Virus record (IMG/VR): IMGVR_UViG_3300049203_000089
Span: 1-26,821 of that record
DNA from: a virus
Reading direction: 5' to 3' (one strand)
DNA: 26,821 bases
Under the pieces are notes generated by a model that ran no database searches, was not told the DNA's origin, and was given only the letters and a program-made list of their open reading frames with translations. Made by a program: the position numbers and the translations under genes. Positions 1 through 7,462 of the stretch are shown here, one piece after another. Within the stretch, counting starts at the first letter, position 1, and every line of letters starts with the position of its first letter.

Positions 1-99
1 AGCCCCGGACTTGCTGAGCGGCTCGCCCGACGCGGCGACGCGGCGCCCGAGCCCGAGCGAGTGCGGCCCACGCGCAAGCGCAAGCAGGCGCCGGCGTGA
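1..99 (+). CDS. C-terminal end of a phage head or connector protein (partial)
   Basis: Only the last 32 codons are present, in frame from the first base, ending in TGA at 97-99. The peptide is rich in Arg, Lys, Pro and Ala (it ends RKRKQAPA) and has no diagnostic motif. The next gene starts with GTG inside its stop codon (GTGA overlap), which points to translational coupling. In phages of this type the gene just before the head-tail adaptor is usually a gp6-like head-tail connector or the major capsid protein. The connector identity is inferred from position only. Confidence 0.5.
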   Translation, partial: SPGLAERLARRGDAAPEPERVRPTRKRKQAPA

Positions 100-446
100 T
101 CGACGCTGGCGCGCTTCGGGAGCGTCTGACGATCCTGCGACACTCTACGTCGTCCGCTGGATCGCTCGGCACGCCGCAAGACATCTGGACTCCGGAAGAC
201 ACCTCGATCGCCGCCCAGCGCCGCGACGTCAGCGATGGCGAGAAGGCCGCGGCCGGCGCGCTGATTTCAGTGCTGCGAACCCGCTTCATCGTCCGTCGTT
301 GGGCGCGCACCGACAGCGTCGCGCCCAAGGACCGCGTGAGCCACGATGGGACCGTGTTCGAGGTCGTCGGGATCAAGCAGCTCGTCCCCAACTCTGGCGC
401 AGCGACGATGCTGGAATGGACCTGCGAGGCGAGGGTGGACGCTTAG
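96..446 (+). CDS. Phage head-tail adaptor (SPP1 gp16 / Phage_H_T_join-like)
   Basis: This 116-residue protein has the size and pattern of the head-tail joining family. It begins MIDAGALRERLTIL, the typical 'rlr.ritl' opening strand, continues with a WTP/DTSIAAQRRDVS segment, and has a central RTRFIVRRW strand. It ends with a DGTVFEVVGIKQL strand pair, as in adaptors where the closing hairpin describes the reference frame of the ring. Proteins of this family form a ring beneath the connector and join capsid to tail. The GTG start overlaps the upstream stop codon, and the gene lies before the gp10-like and tail terminator genes, the expected order. The assignment rests on motif recognition and synteny. 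Confidence 0.85.
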   Translation: MIDAGALRERLTILRHSTSSAGSLGTPQDIWTPEDTSIAAQRRDVSDGEKAAAGALISVLRTRFIVRRWARTDSVAPKDRVSHDGTVFEVVGIKQLVPNSGAATMLEWTCEARVDA

Positions 447-628
447 GCGGGCTTCGGTGCGGGTCCGGGATGCCATCCCGCTTCGGGTTCGCCGGTGAAT
501 CTAAGCCGGTGGCGATGAGTTGCGGTTTTCGGAGAGCCTGGCGGCGCCCTGACGTCCAATTGTTCTTCGTAGTCGCAGGAAGCGACGGTCGTCACGTCGA
601 TCCACTGCGGTTCGATGGGCCGGTTCAT
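443..628 (-). CDS. Small reverse-strand hypothetical protein within the tail operon
   Basis: A 61-residue reading frame faces against the late operon and fills an otherwise empty 210-base gap between the adaptor and the gp10-like gene. It starts MNRPIEPQWIDVTT and ends in a Pro-rich WHPGPAPKPA tail. Small phage proteins with a 'WIDVT' opening and a 'RHR...W.PGP' end occur at similar places, so I think it is real, but I cannot name a function. There is no clear Shine-Dalgarno sequence before the ATG. Its end overlaps the adaptor's stop by four bases. If the frame is not coding, the gap is simply unassigned. It would behave as a moron-type insert. Confidence 0.45.
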   Translation of the reverse strand: MNRPIEPQWIDVTTVASCDYEEQLDVRAPPGSPKTATHRHRLRFTGEPEAGWHPGPAPKPA

Positions 629-659
629 CTGATCAGCTTAGCACAGATCGGGGCGCGGC

Positions 660-1181
660 ATGAGAGTTACTATGAAGATCGCCGGCGCCAAAGAACTCGA
701 CGCCGCGCTCGGCGAGTTCAAGAAGTCCACCGCCCGCAACATCCTGCAACGGACGCTGATGAAGGCGGCCGATCCGGTGCTGGAGACGGCCAAGGCGTTG
801 GCTCCCGAGCGCACCGGCGTTCTGAAGTCGAAGATCCGCAAGGACACTCGCAAGCCCAAGGGCCACGCCAGCAAGGCCGCGTTCGCCGAGGCGATGGCGG
901 CCGGCGCCACCAAGGCGGAAGCCGCCGCGTACCAGCGCGCCTTCAACCGCGAGAATGGCCAGACCTTCGCCGAGGTGTTCGTCGGTGTTGAAGACCGCGT
1001 CGCCCAGGCGTGGCCGCAGGAAATCGGCACCGTCAACCACGCGCCGCACCCCTACATCCGCCCGGCTATCGAGCAGCGTGGGGAAGACGCCCAGCGGATC
1101 ATCGAGGCCGAACTCTCCGGCGAGATCGAGCGCGCGCGCCAACGCGCCGCGCGCAAAGCGCTGAAGACCCCGAAGGGCTGA
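660..1181 (+). CDS. HK97 gp10-like tail completion protein
   Basis: The 173-residue protein starts with a MKIAGAKELDAAL segment, has a central long helix (ILQRTLMKAADPVLETAKALAPERTGVLKSKI, given here as family pattern 'apertGxLk.si'), and a late NHAPHPYIRPAIE motif. These are the hallmarks of the HK97 gp10 family, which completes the neck or tail end of siphoviruses. A roughly 30-residue Ala/Lys-rich insertion (about residues 75-100) lies between the two conserved parts. The start could be the ATG at 660 or the in-frame ATG at 672; neither has a strong ribosome-binding site. It sits between the adaptor and the DUF3168 gene, the standard order. Confidence 0.9.
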   Translation: MRVTMKIAGAKELDAALGEFKKSTARNILQRTLMKAADPVLETAKALAPERTGVLKSKIRKDTRKPKGHASKAAFAEAMAAGATKAEAAAYQRAFNRENGQTFAEVFVGVEDRVAQAWPQEIGTVNHAPHPYIRPAIEQRGEDAQRIIEAELSGEIERARQRAARKALKTPKG

Positions 1182-1233
1182 GCTCGCCCGGCCCACGAGG
1201 GCCATCACACCGTCCGTCCTGTGAGGTCGCGCC

Positions 1234-1644
1234 ATGTCGATGGAAGCCGATCTGCGCGCGCTGCTGGTCTCTGCCATAGCGGGTGTCTCGCCCGCGCTTG
1301 TGCCAGCAGGCTCGATCCTATGGGACGCCCGCAACGGCGTGCCGTCAATCCGGCTGGCGCTGATCAACTCCGCTGATGGCCTGACCTATGCCGGCGGCGA
1401 CGAGCTAACCGAAGCGATGGTGCAGATCGACTGCTTCGCCTCCACGCCCGACGCCGCGCACGACATTGCCCAGGCCGTCCGCAGCGAATTGCACGGCCTG
1501 CGCGCCGACAACTTTCGCCTGGTGAAGGTGGAGGGCGTCTCCGGCGCCCCGCCCGAACTGGAAACCGCAGCGCCCGCGACGGACACCCCCGCCGCCATCG
1601 CCCGCCGGATCGTCATGGTCCGCGTCTTCCACGCCACTCCCTGA
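1234..1644 (+). CDS. Tail terminator / DUF3168 family protein
   Basis: The 136-residue protein opens with a helix (MSMEADLRALLVSAIAG), followed by strands around RLALINSADG and MVQIDCFASTPDAAHDIAQAV. This 'v.i.c.a.t...a..la..vr..l' pattern is the signature of the DUF3168 tail-completion family (related to lambda gpU). Members cap the tail tube after it reaches its full length and bind the head. A basic strand, RRIVMVRVFHATP, closes the protein, as in the family. It lies directly before the tail tube gene. Assignment is by pattern and order; confidence is high. Confidence 0.9.
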   Translation: MSMEADLRALLVSAIAGVSPALVPAGSILWDARNGVPSIRLALINSADGLTYAGGDELTEAMVQIDCFASTPDAAHDIAQAVRSELHGLRADNFRLVKVEGVSGAPPELETAAPATDTPAAIARRIVMVRVFHATP

Positions 1645-1657
1645 AGGAAACTGATCT

Positions 1658-2086
1658 ATGACCACTGAAGCAGATATCGGCTACGGCGGCACCGTCGAAG
1701 TCCAGGACGCCACCAGCCCAGACGTCTGGACCGAGCTGGGCGAGGTGACCAACATCACGCCGCCGAGCGAGAGCGTTGACGTGATCGACGTCACCCACAT
1801 GGCCAGCCCGAACCGCTATCGCGAGTTCATCCAGGGTCTGATCGACGCCGGCACAGCTTCGATCGAAGTCAACTGGGTGGCCGGCGGGACGACCGACGAT
1901 TACGTGTTCGCCTGGCGCTCCGCCGGTGAGACCCGCAACATGCGGATCACCACCAACAATAACACGACCTACACCTTCCCGTCGTTCGTCACCGGCTGGC
2001 AACCGCAGATGCCGGTCGACGGCAAGATGGCCGCGACGCTGGAAGTCAAGGCCGCAGGGGCCATCACTGTCGGCACGGCGGCCTGA
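1658..2086 (+). CDS. Major tail tube protein
   Basis: This 142-residue protein matches the tail tube family of alphaproteobacterial siphoviruses and gene transfer agents. It shows a WTELGEVTNITPP opening strand, a VDVIDVTHM motif, an REFIQGLIDAGTASIEVNW segment and a WQPQMPVDGKMAATLEVKA closing strand. Monomers stack as hexameric rings around the tape measure protein to form the tail tube. A good ribosome-binding site (AAGGAAA) precedes the ATG. The last codon overlaps the start of the next gene (TGATG). The GTA-like relationship supports an alphaproteobacterial setting. Confidence 0.9.
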   Translation: MTTEADIGYGGTVEVQDATSPDVWTELGEVTNITPPSESVDVIDVTHMASPNRYREFIQGLIDAGTASIEVNWVAGGTTDDYVFAWRSAGETRNMRITTNNNTTYTFPSFVTGWQPQMPVDGKMAATLEVKAAGAITVGTAA

Positions 2087-2484
2087 TGCCGGCCAATCCG
2101 CACAAGGGCGAGGTCTCCTTCGAGCTTGTCTCGGGGGAGACCTACACCCTGCAGTTCACCATCGACGCGATCTGCACGCTCGAAGAGCTGCTCGACAAGT
2201 CGTCGATGGAGATCTTCACCCAACTGGCCCGGGGCCGCATCGGCGTGCTGCGCGCCGCGATGTGGGCTGGTCTGCAGGCGAACCACCCCAAGATCACCGT
2301 GCGCGAAGCCGGCGAGCTGATCCCGCATATCAAGGGCGAACAGAAAGCTCTGCAACTCGTCACGCGGGCGATGAACCGGGCGTTCGGCGAGGCTGAAGCG
2401 GACGGGGAGGCGGCCGAGGATGGCAAATCGGACCCTCCCGAAGGTGGGACTGGCCAGGCCTCTTCCGAAGCTGGTGCAGCCTAG
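2086..2484 (+). CDS. Tail assembly chaperone, upstream part (GTA gp10-like)
   Basis: The 132-residue protein starts MPANPHKGEVSFELVSGETY and has an FTIDAICTLEELLDKSSMEI segment followed by RIGVLRAAMWAGLQ and a helical MNRAFGEAE end. These are the features of the GTA 'TIM-barrel like / TAC' family of tail assembly chaperones, which bind the tape measure protein during tail building. It lies between the tail tube and tape measure genes, the standard place. The C-terminal 45 residues are acidic and Gly/Pro-rich (low complexity), and a second frame carrying a conserved chaperone domain begins there. This suggests a lambda G/GT-like frameshift arrangement. Confidence 0.85.
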   Translation: MPANPHKGEVSFELVSGETYTLQFTIDAICTLEELLDKSSMEIFTQLARGRIGVLRAAMWAGLQANHPKITVREAGELIPHIKGEQKALQLVTRAMNRAFGEAEADGEAAEDGKSDPPEGGTGQASSEAGAA

Positions 2485-2840
2485 GCTACGAGCCTGACGC
2501 CTTCTGGCGCCAGACCCCCAAGACCCTGCGGCTCGCCATCCAGGGCGCGCAGGACCGCGTAAAGCGTGACGCACAGACCACCCGCTTCCTCGCCTGGCAT
2601 TCGATCATGCCGCACGTGGACAAGAAGAAGCTGCCCGACCTCAAGACCTTCATGGGCCTAGAGGCGTCGGGCGAGCGGAAGGCCAGGCCCGCCGAGCGGC
2701 TCGACCTCGACACAGCCATGCGTCGTTGGGCCGCGGCCCAGAACGCCGTCATGGCCGCGGAAGCCGCCAAGGCCCGCAAGCGCGAGCAGCGCCGAAAAAC
2801 CCCACCCCCCAAACCTGACGGAGAGAGACATGGCGTCTAA
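2397..2840 (+). CDS. Tail assembly chaperone, downstream part, probably made by -1 frameshifting
   Basis: This frame is open from 2397 (just after a TGA at 2394-2396) to the stop at 2838-2840. Its recognisable domain begins near 2481 with LGYEPDAFWRQTPKTLRLAI and continues with RFLAWHSIMPHVDKKKLP, the usual pattern of the second tail assembly protein. No ATG, GTG or TTG occurs in this frame before the ATG at 2607, which lies in the middle of the domain. The first frame ends at 2484. Fusion by a -1 shift from the first frame between 2397 and 2484 is the simplest explanation; CCCTCCC at 2433-2439 is a possible but imperfect slip site. The start given is the limit of the open frame, not a start codon. 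The end overlaps the tape measure start by 11 bases. Confidence 0.65.
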   Translation, partial: SGRGGGRGWQIGPSRRWDWPGLFRSWCSLGYEPDAFWRQTPKTLRLAIQGAQDRVKRDAQTTRFLAWHSIMPHVDKKKLPDLKTFMGLEASGERKARPAERLDLDTAMRRWAAAQNAVMAAEAAKARKREQRRKTPPPKPDGERHGV

Positions 2841-5800
2841 GCCCATCGGCTCCCTCTACGCCGCGCTCGGCCTGGATAGCTCGCAGTTCGACTCGGGCAT
2901 CTCGAACGCGCAGAAGAAGCTCAAGGGCTTTGGCGATTTCAAGTTCGGCCGCGGCCTCAAGGGCGGCATTGACGAGATCGACGCCGGGATGCGGGGTTTG
3001 GCCTCGCGGGCCGGGATCGCTGGAGCGGCGTTGTCAAGCGCGGGTATTGCTGGCGTTGCGACGGCGGCGGCTTTCGTTGGCCTGGCCGGCGCCTTGGCCA
3101 AGACCCGCCAGGCGCTCGCCTTCGCCGATGAGATCGGCGACACGGCCAACAAGCTGGCCATCACGACCGATGCGCTGCAGGAGTACCGCTACGCCGTCCA
3201 CCAGCTGGGCGGTGAATATGCGGATGCCGACAAGGCGCTGGAAAGCTTCGCGCAGAAGTTCGGCGCCGCCCACGCGCAGCTGACCAAGAAGGCCGGCAAG
3301 CCGTTCGAGGCGCTCGGGCTCGACGCTACCTCGTTCAAGACCACGGAAGAAGCCCTCCAGGCGGTCATCGAGAAGATCGCCGCGCTGGAGTCCGCCGCAG
3401 AGCAGGCGGCGATCGCCGACAAGCTCGGCCTGACCTCGATGCTGCCGGCGATCCGCGCGGGCGGCGAAGCGATCGATGGCCTGCGCAAGAAGGCGCACGA
3501 TCTCGGCTATGTCATGGACGCCGAGCTGATATCGAAGGCCGGCGAGGCGAACGACAAGTTCGAGGATCTGCAGCAGATCCTAGGCGTCCAGCTGAACAGC
3601 GCCTTCGTGGACCTGGCGCCGGTGCTGTTGAGCGTAACCGGCGGCCTCGCCTCGATGGCCCGCGAGGTCAACCACCTTATCGGCGAGATCAAGGACGCTT
3701 TCCCCGACCTGCAGAAGTGGGTGGCGCTGATCGCGAAAGCCGGCGGCAGCGTCCTTAAGGATCTGCCGGGCGGGGCGGTGGCCAGCGCCTCGCTGCAGGC
3801 CGGGAAGGTTGCGCTTGCGAAGGCTGCGCAGGATGGCCGCGCGCGTCAGCTCGGCTCCCGTGTCAGCGACATGCTGGCCGGCAAGCCGGTCGACCTCCGC
3901 GGGACAGAGTGGGACCCCGCCAAGAAGGCCGGGGCCGGCGGCGGCGCGTCGCTCCTTCCGGTTGGGGGCGGCGGCAAAGGCCCGCGCGACCGCACGGCCG
4001 ACGCCCTGGCCGATGTCGAGCTGAAGGAACTCAACGCCCGCATGGCGCTGACCGAGAACGTCGAGCGCCTGTCCGAGATGAAAGCGCGCCAGGTCGACAT
4101 CGAGACCAAGAAGGCCAATCAGGACGTGGCGCAGGACGTCGCGGAAGGGTCGATCACCGCCGCGGCGGGGAAGATCCTGGTCGCCAAGAACAACGAACTC
4201 GCCGACCTGGAAAAGCAGAAGATCGCCCGCGAGGCGACGGCCCAACTGGTGGCGCAGGAATTCGAGTATCGCGAGGCGATCCTCGCCGATCTCGACAAGA
4301 CTTCCGATCTGGAGGCCGAGTACGCCGCCACCGCCGCCGAGCGCAATCGCATCGAAGCCGCCGCGCTCGCTGGTCGGCAGAAGCTGGAACGCGACCGGCT
4401 CGACGAGGATCTGAAGCAGCAGCTTCAGGCCGAAGCGATCACCGAGAGCGGTGTGCGTGACCTCAAGGCGGCTCAGGCCGACCGGCAGGCGGCCGAGCGG
4501 AAGGCACAGGCGCGCAAGGCGCAAGCCCGGATCATCGACGAAGAGACCGACCTGGCCACGTCCACACTGCGCAAGCAGCAGGACCAGTTGGGCGCGCTCT
4601 CCATGGTCGCGAAGTCGACCTACGCGCGCGCGGTGATCGAGGCGAAGATCCTCAAACTGAAGCAGCAAGAAGAGCGCCTCGAAGCTGAGAAGGCGCTGCG
4701 GACGGCGACGCCCGGCTCTGCCGAAGCCAAGGTGGCGCAGGACCGTCTGGACGGTCTGAAGGCGCTCCATGAGGCCGAGCAGGAGGTCGCCAGGGAGTCG
4801 ACCAGCCTCGCACACGCGATCGAGGACGCCACCGGCAATGTCCGAGACTTCAAGGACGCGTTCAATTCGCGGAATTGGGCTGGCCTGCTGGACGCCTTGG
4901 GCGCGACGATCGACGGCATCAGGGCGTCGTTCGCTCAAAACGGCGTGCTCGGCGGCCTGCTCACCACGGGCTCAGCGTTGGGTTCACTGATCGGCGGCAA
5001 GACCGGAAAGGCCGTGGGCAACGTGGCCGGCGGCGCTCTGCTCGGCCTGGCCGGCGGAAATCTGCTCGCGGATACCGCGTTCGCGCTCGGACCATCGGCC
5101 ATCGGCGGGACCGGTTTGCTCGGGGCGGGCGCGGTCAACTTCTTGGCGGGTCCGCTCGCCGCGGCGTTGCCGTGGGTCGGTCTCATCGCTGGGCTCGCCA
5201 GCGTATTCCTCGGCTCCAAGCCCTCCAACCACGCCGGCATCGCCCAGATCGACGGGAACACCATTCGATCGGTCTCTTCCGGCAAGGAAAACGACGAAAC
5301 GCAGAACGCGGCGAACCAGACCGCCCAAACCATCTTGCAGGCCGAGCAACTGCTGGCCCAAGCAGGCGTCACGCTTTCCCAAACTGTCAGCGCCGTCGAT
5401 CTCGGCACGCGCGACAAGACCCGCATCGTGCTCAGCGACGGGACCGAATTCCGGACCAACGCCGTGGGCGACCCGGCTGAAGCGGCCGAGACGGCGCTAA
5501 AGCGACTGCTGCAGGGCGCCATCTATGCCGACGACGCCTTGAAGCAACTTGTCGAGAGCGCGCTGGCCGCCGGCAAGGGTTTCGACGACATCGCCGCCAT
5601 TCTCCAGGCGCAGCAGGTCGGCAAGCAGCTGGCGGACCAGATCCTGCAACTGACCGACCCGAAAGCCTACGCGAAGAAGCAAGTCACCGACAACATCAGG
5701 ACCCAACGCGACGCGGCGAAGGCGCTGTTCGATCAAGGCGCGCTCACCGCCGACCAGTTGGCCGCAATCAACGTGCAGCTCGACCAGCTTGAGGCGTTGA

Positions 5801-6390
5801 GGCTCGCCGACGTCATGAAGGATTTCGGCGACGCCGCAACAAGCGCTGCCGACGATTGGAAGAAGGCCTCGCAAAGCCTCTCCGATTGGCTCGCCTCGCT
5901 AACCGGCCAGACGGCGTCGGGAGCGCAGGCCGCAGCCCAGGCCTACGCCGCGCTGCAGGCCGCGGGGATCGCCGCGCGCGCAGGCGACCTCGACGCCGCC
6001 GAGAAGATCCCCGATCTCGGCAATGCCTATATCGCAGCCGCCAAGGCCATCGCCGGCAGCCAGCAAGAATACCTGATGGCGGTGGCTCGCGCCCGCGCGA
6101 TCGGCTCCAGCGTGCAGCTCGACGCCGCCGCTCGTGCCGGCATGGACGCCTCCGCGCTCTCTGCTGCGAATAGTCCCGTGGTCGGAAACACCACCAGCCA
6201 GCTCGTCGCGGGCGACGCCTCGTCCAGCGACGCGGCCGGGGACACGCTGGCAGCGCTGAAGAGCGAGATCGTCAGCCTGCGCGACGACATCCGCGCCGCA
6301 GCCACGGCCCTCGCCCGCAACGGCAGCGACACCAAGAAGCTGCTCGACCGCTGGGACGGCGAAGGCCTGCCGGCCGAGCGCGCTTCGTGA
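2830..6390 (+). CDS. Tape measure protein
   Basis: At 1186 residues this is the longest gene in the window and lies just after the chaperone genes. It begins with the 'LYAALGLDSSQFDSGI' domain typical of tape measure proteins. A hydrophobic Ala/Gly segment follows at about residues 62-90. Residues 395-680 are a long charged helical, probably coiled-coil region rich in Lys, Glu, Gln and Ala. Residues 706-798 are a second strongly hydrophobic Gly/Ala/Leu stretch, likely membrane-inserting during DNA entry. The C-terminal third is again helical. The protein sets tail length and is packed inside the tube. At about 1.5 angstrom per residue the tail would be near 170-180 nm; this figure uses the common rule of thumb and is only an estimate. 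Confidence 0.95.
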   Translation: MASKPIGSLYAALGLDSSQFDSGISNAQKKLKGFGDFKFGRGLKGGIDEIDAGMRGLASRAGIAGAALSSAGIAGVATAAAFVGLAGALAKTRQALAFADEIGDTANKLAITTDALQEYRYAVHQLGGEYADADKALESFAQKFGAAHAQLTKKAGKPFEALGLDATSFKTTEEALQAVIEKIAALESAAEQAAIADKLGLTSMLPAIRAGGEAIDGLRKKAHDLGYVMDAELISKAGEANDKFEDLQQILGVQLNSAFVDLAPVLLSVTGGLASMAREVNHLIGEIKDAFPDLQKWVALIAKAGGSVLKDLPGGAVASASLQAGKVALAKAAQDGRARQLGSRVSDMLAGKPVDLRGTEWDPAKKAGAGGGASLLPVGGGGKGPRDRTADALADVELKELNARMALTENVERLSEMKARQVDIETKKANQDVAQDVAEGSITAAAGKILVAKNNELADLEKQKIAREATAQLVAQEFEYREAILADLDKTSDLEAEYAATAAERNRIEAAALAGRQKLERDRLDEDLKQQLQAEAITESGVRDLKAAQADRQAAERKAQARKAQARIIDEETDLATSTLRKQQDQLGALSMVAKSTYARAVIEAKILKLKQQEERLEAEKALRTATPGSAEAKVAQDRLDGLKALHEAEQEVARESTSLAHAIEDATGNVRDFKDAFNSRNWAGLLDALGATIDGIRASFAQNGVLGGLLTTGSALGSLIGGKTGKAVGNVAGGALLGLAGGNLLADTAFALGPSAIGGTGLLGAGAVNFLAGPLAAALPWVGLIAGLASVFLGSKPSNHAGIAQIDGNTIRSVSSGKENDETQNAANQTAQTILQAEQLLAQAGVTLSQTVSAVDLGTRDKTRIVLSDGTEFRTNAVGDPAEAAETALKRLLQGAIYADDALKQLVESALAAGKGFDDIAAILQAQQVGKQLADQILQLTDPKAYAKKQVTDNIRTQRDAAKALFDQGALTADQLAAINVQLDQLEALRLADVMKDFGDAATSAADDWKKASQSLSDWLASLTGQTASGAQAAAQAYAALQAAGIAARAGDLDAAEKIPDLGNAYIAAAKAIAGSQQEYLMAVARARAIGSSVQLDAAARAGMDASALSAANSPVVGNTTSQLVAGDASSSDAAGDTLAALKSEIVSLRDDIRAAATALARNGSDTKKLLDRWDGEGLPAERAS

Positions 6391-6400
6391 GGGGCCTTAA

Positions 6401-7462
6401 GTGAAGATCGTCCCCCCCATCACCATAACCGACGCGATGCTGGTCTCCAGCAACGTCTCCGAGGGGCCAGCCGCCGCCTACAACGCCGGCACCACCTACG
6501 CCGCGGGCGATGTGGTCAGCTACGGCGGGACCCTGCTGCAAATCCAATGGGCGAGCCTGCAGGGCGGCAACACCGGCAACACGCCCGACGACGCAGCCTC
6601 CACCGACTGGTGGCGGGCGATCGGTTATGCGGCGGCGGCCTACAGCGCCTTGACCACCTATGCCGCTGAAGACGGCGCCCAGATCGACGGGGATGACGTT
6701 CACCAGCTCTGGTGGTCCGTGCTTGACGACAACCTCGCCAACGACCCCACGGCGGACTCTGGCGACAACTGGCTTCTCATGTCGCCGACCAACCGCTGGG
6801 CGCTGCACGACCTGGCGCTCGGCTTTGGCACCGGCAATGTCCGCGTCGCGACCCGTTGGGGCGAGCTGATCGACAACACTTACGAGATCGATGAGCCGAT
6901 CGACACCGTCTGCGCCTTCGTGCTGCAGGGCGCCACTGTCCGGGTCTCCGTCGCCGCCACCAGCTACGACGAGACAATCACGATCGAGGGCGATGCGGGC
7001 CGGGTGAAGTGGCAGATCGACGACGCGCCGCACATGCACAAGGTGCTTTTCGACGACGTGGACTTCAATCCAGGCGATCAGATCCGGGTGCGGATCTCCA
7101 ACCCTGGCGGGATCGTAGCCTGCGCAGAGTTGGTGTTCGGGCTGGCCATCGATGCCGGCGGCACGCGCTGGGGCAGTCGCCCTGGCGTCCAGGATTATTC
7201 GATCATCGCGGCTGACGACTTCGGGACGTTCCAGGTGACGAAGCGCGCCTGGCACCAGCGGTGGAGCGGCGAGGTTCTCGTCGATACGGCCGACCTCGAC
7301 CCCATGATGGAGCTGCTGACCCTGAAGCGTGGCTCGCCACTGCTGTTCGTCGGCGATCCTGATTACCGCTCGACCATCGTCTTCGGGATCGTGAAGAGCT
7401 TCGAGCCGACCATCACCTGGCCGGACATGACGGTCTTCGCGCTGGACCTTGAGAGCGTCTGA
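6401..7462 (+). CDS. Tail-tip/baseplate protein with carbohydrate-binding-like repeats
   Basis: The 353-residue protein starts with GTG at 6401, ten bases after the tape measure stop. Residues about 24-76 contain AAYNAGTTYAAGDVVSYGG ... TGNTP ... DWW, which looks like a carbohydrate-binding module of the CBM5/12 type. Residues about 78-127 repeat the start as AAYSALTTYAAEDGAQIDGD, a degenerate second copy. The C-terminal half holds a beta-rich segment and a RWGSRPG ... TKRAWHQRWSG ... FVGDPDYRSTIVFGIV region seen in phage tail-tip proteins. It probably lies at the distal tail and may touch cell-surface glycan. The exact part is not known. It overlaps the start of the fibre gene. Confidence 0.65.
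   Translation: MKIVPPITITDAMLVSSNVSEGPAAAYNAGTTYAAGDVVSYGGTLLQIQWASLQGGNTGNTPDDAASTDWWRAIGYAAAAYSALTTYAAEDGAQIDGDDVHQLWWSVLDDNLANDPTADSGDNWLLMSPTNRWALHDLALGFGTGNVRVATRWGELIDNTYEIDEPIDTVCAFVLQGATVRVSVAATSYDETITIEGDAGRVKWQIDDAPHMHKVLFDDVDFNPGDQIRVRISNPGGIVACAELVFGLAIDAGGTRWGSRPGVQDYSIIAADDFGTFQVTKRAWHQRWSGEVLVDTADLDPMMELLTLKRGSPLLFVGDPDYRSTIVFGIVKSFEPTITWPDMTVFALDLESV

Noticed and set aside
633-1367. A 244-residue open frame on the minus strand
   Set aside because: It is antisense to the gp10-like gene and the start of the DUF3168 gene, and has no motif.
3580-4938. A 452-residue open frame on the minus strand
   Set aside because: It is antisense to the tape measure gene, rich in Arg/Leu/Gly as expected of GC-rich shadow frames, and shows no domain.
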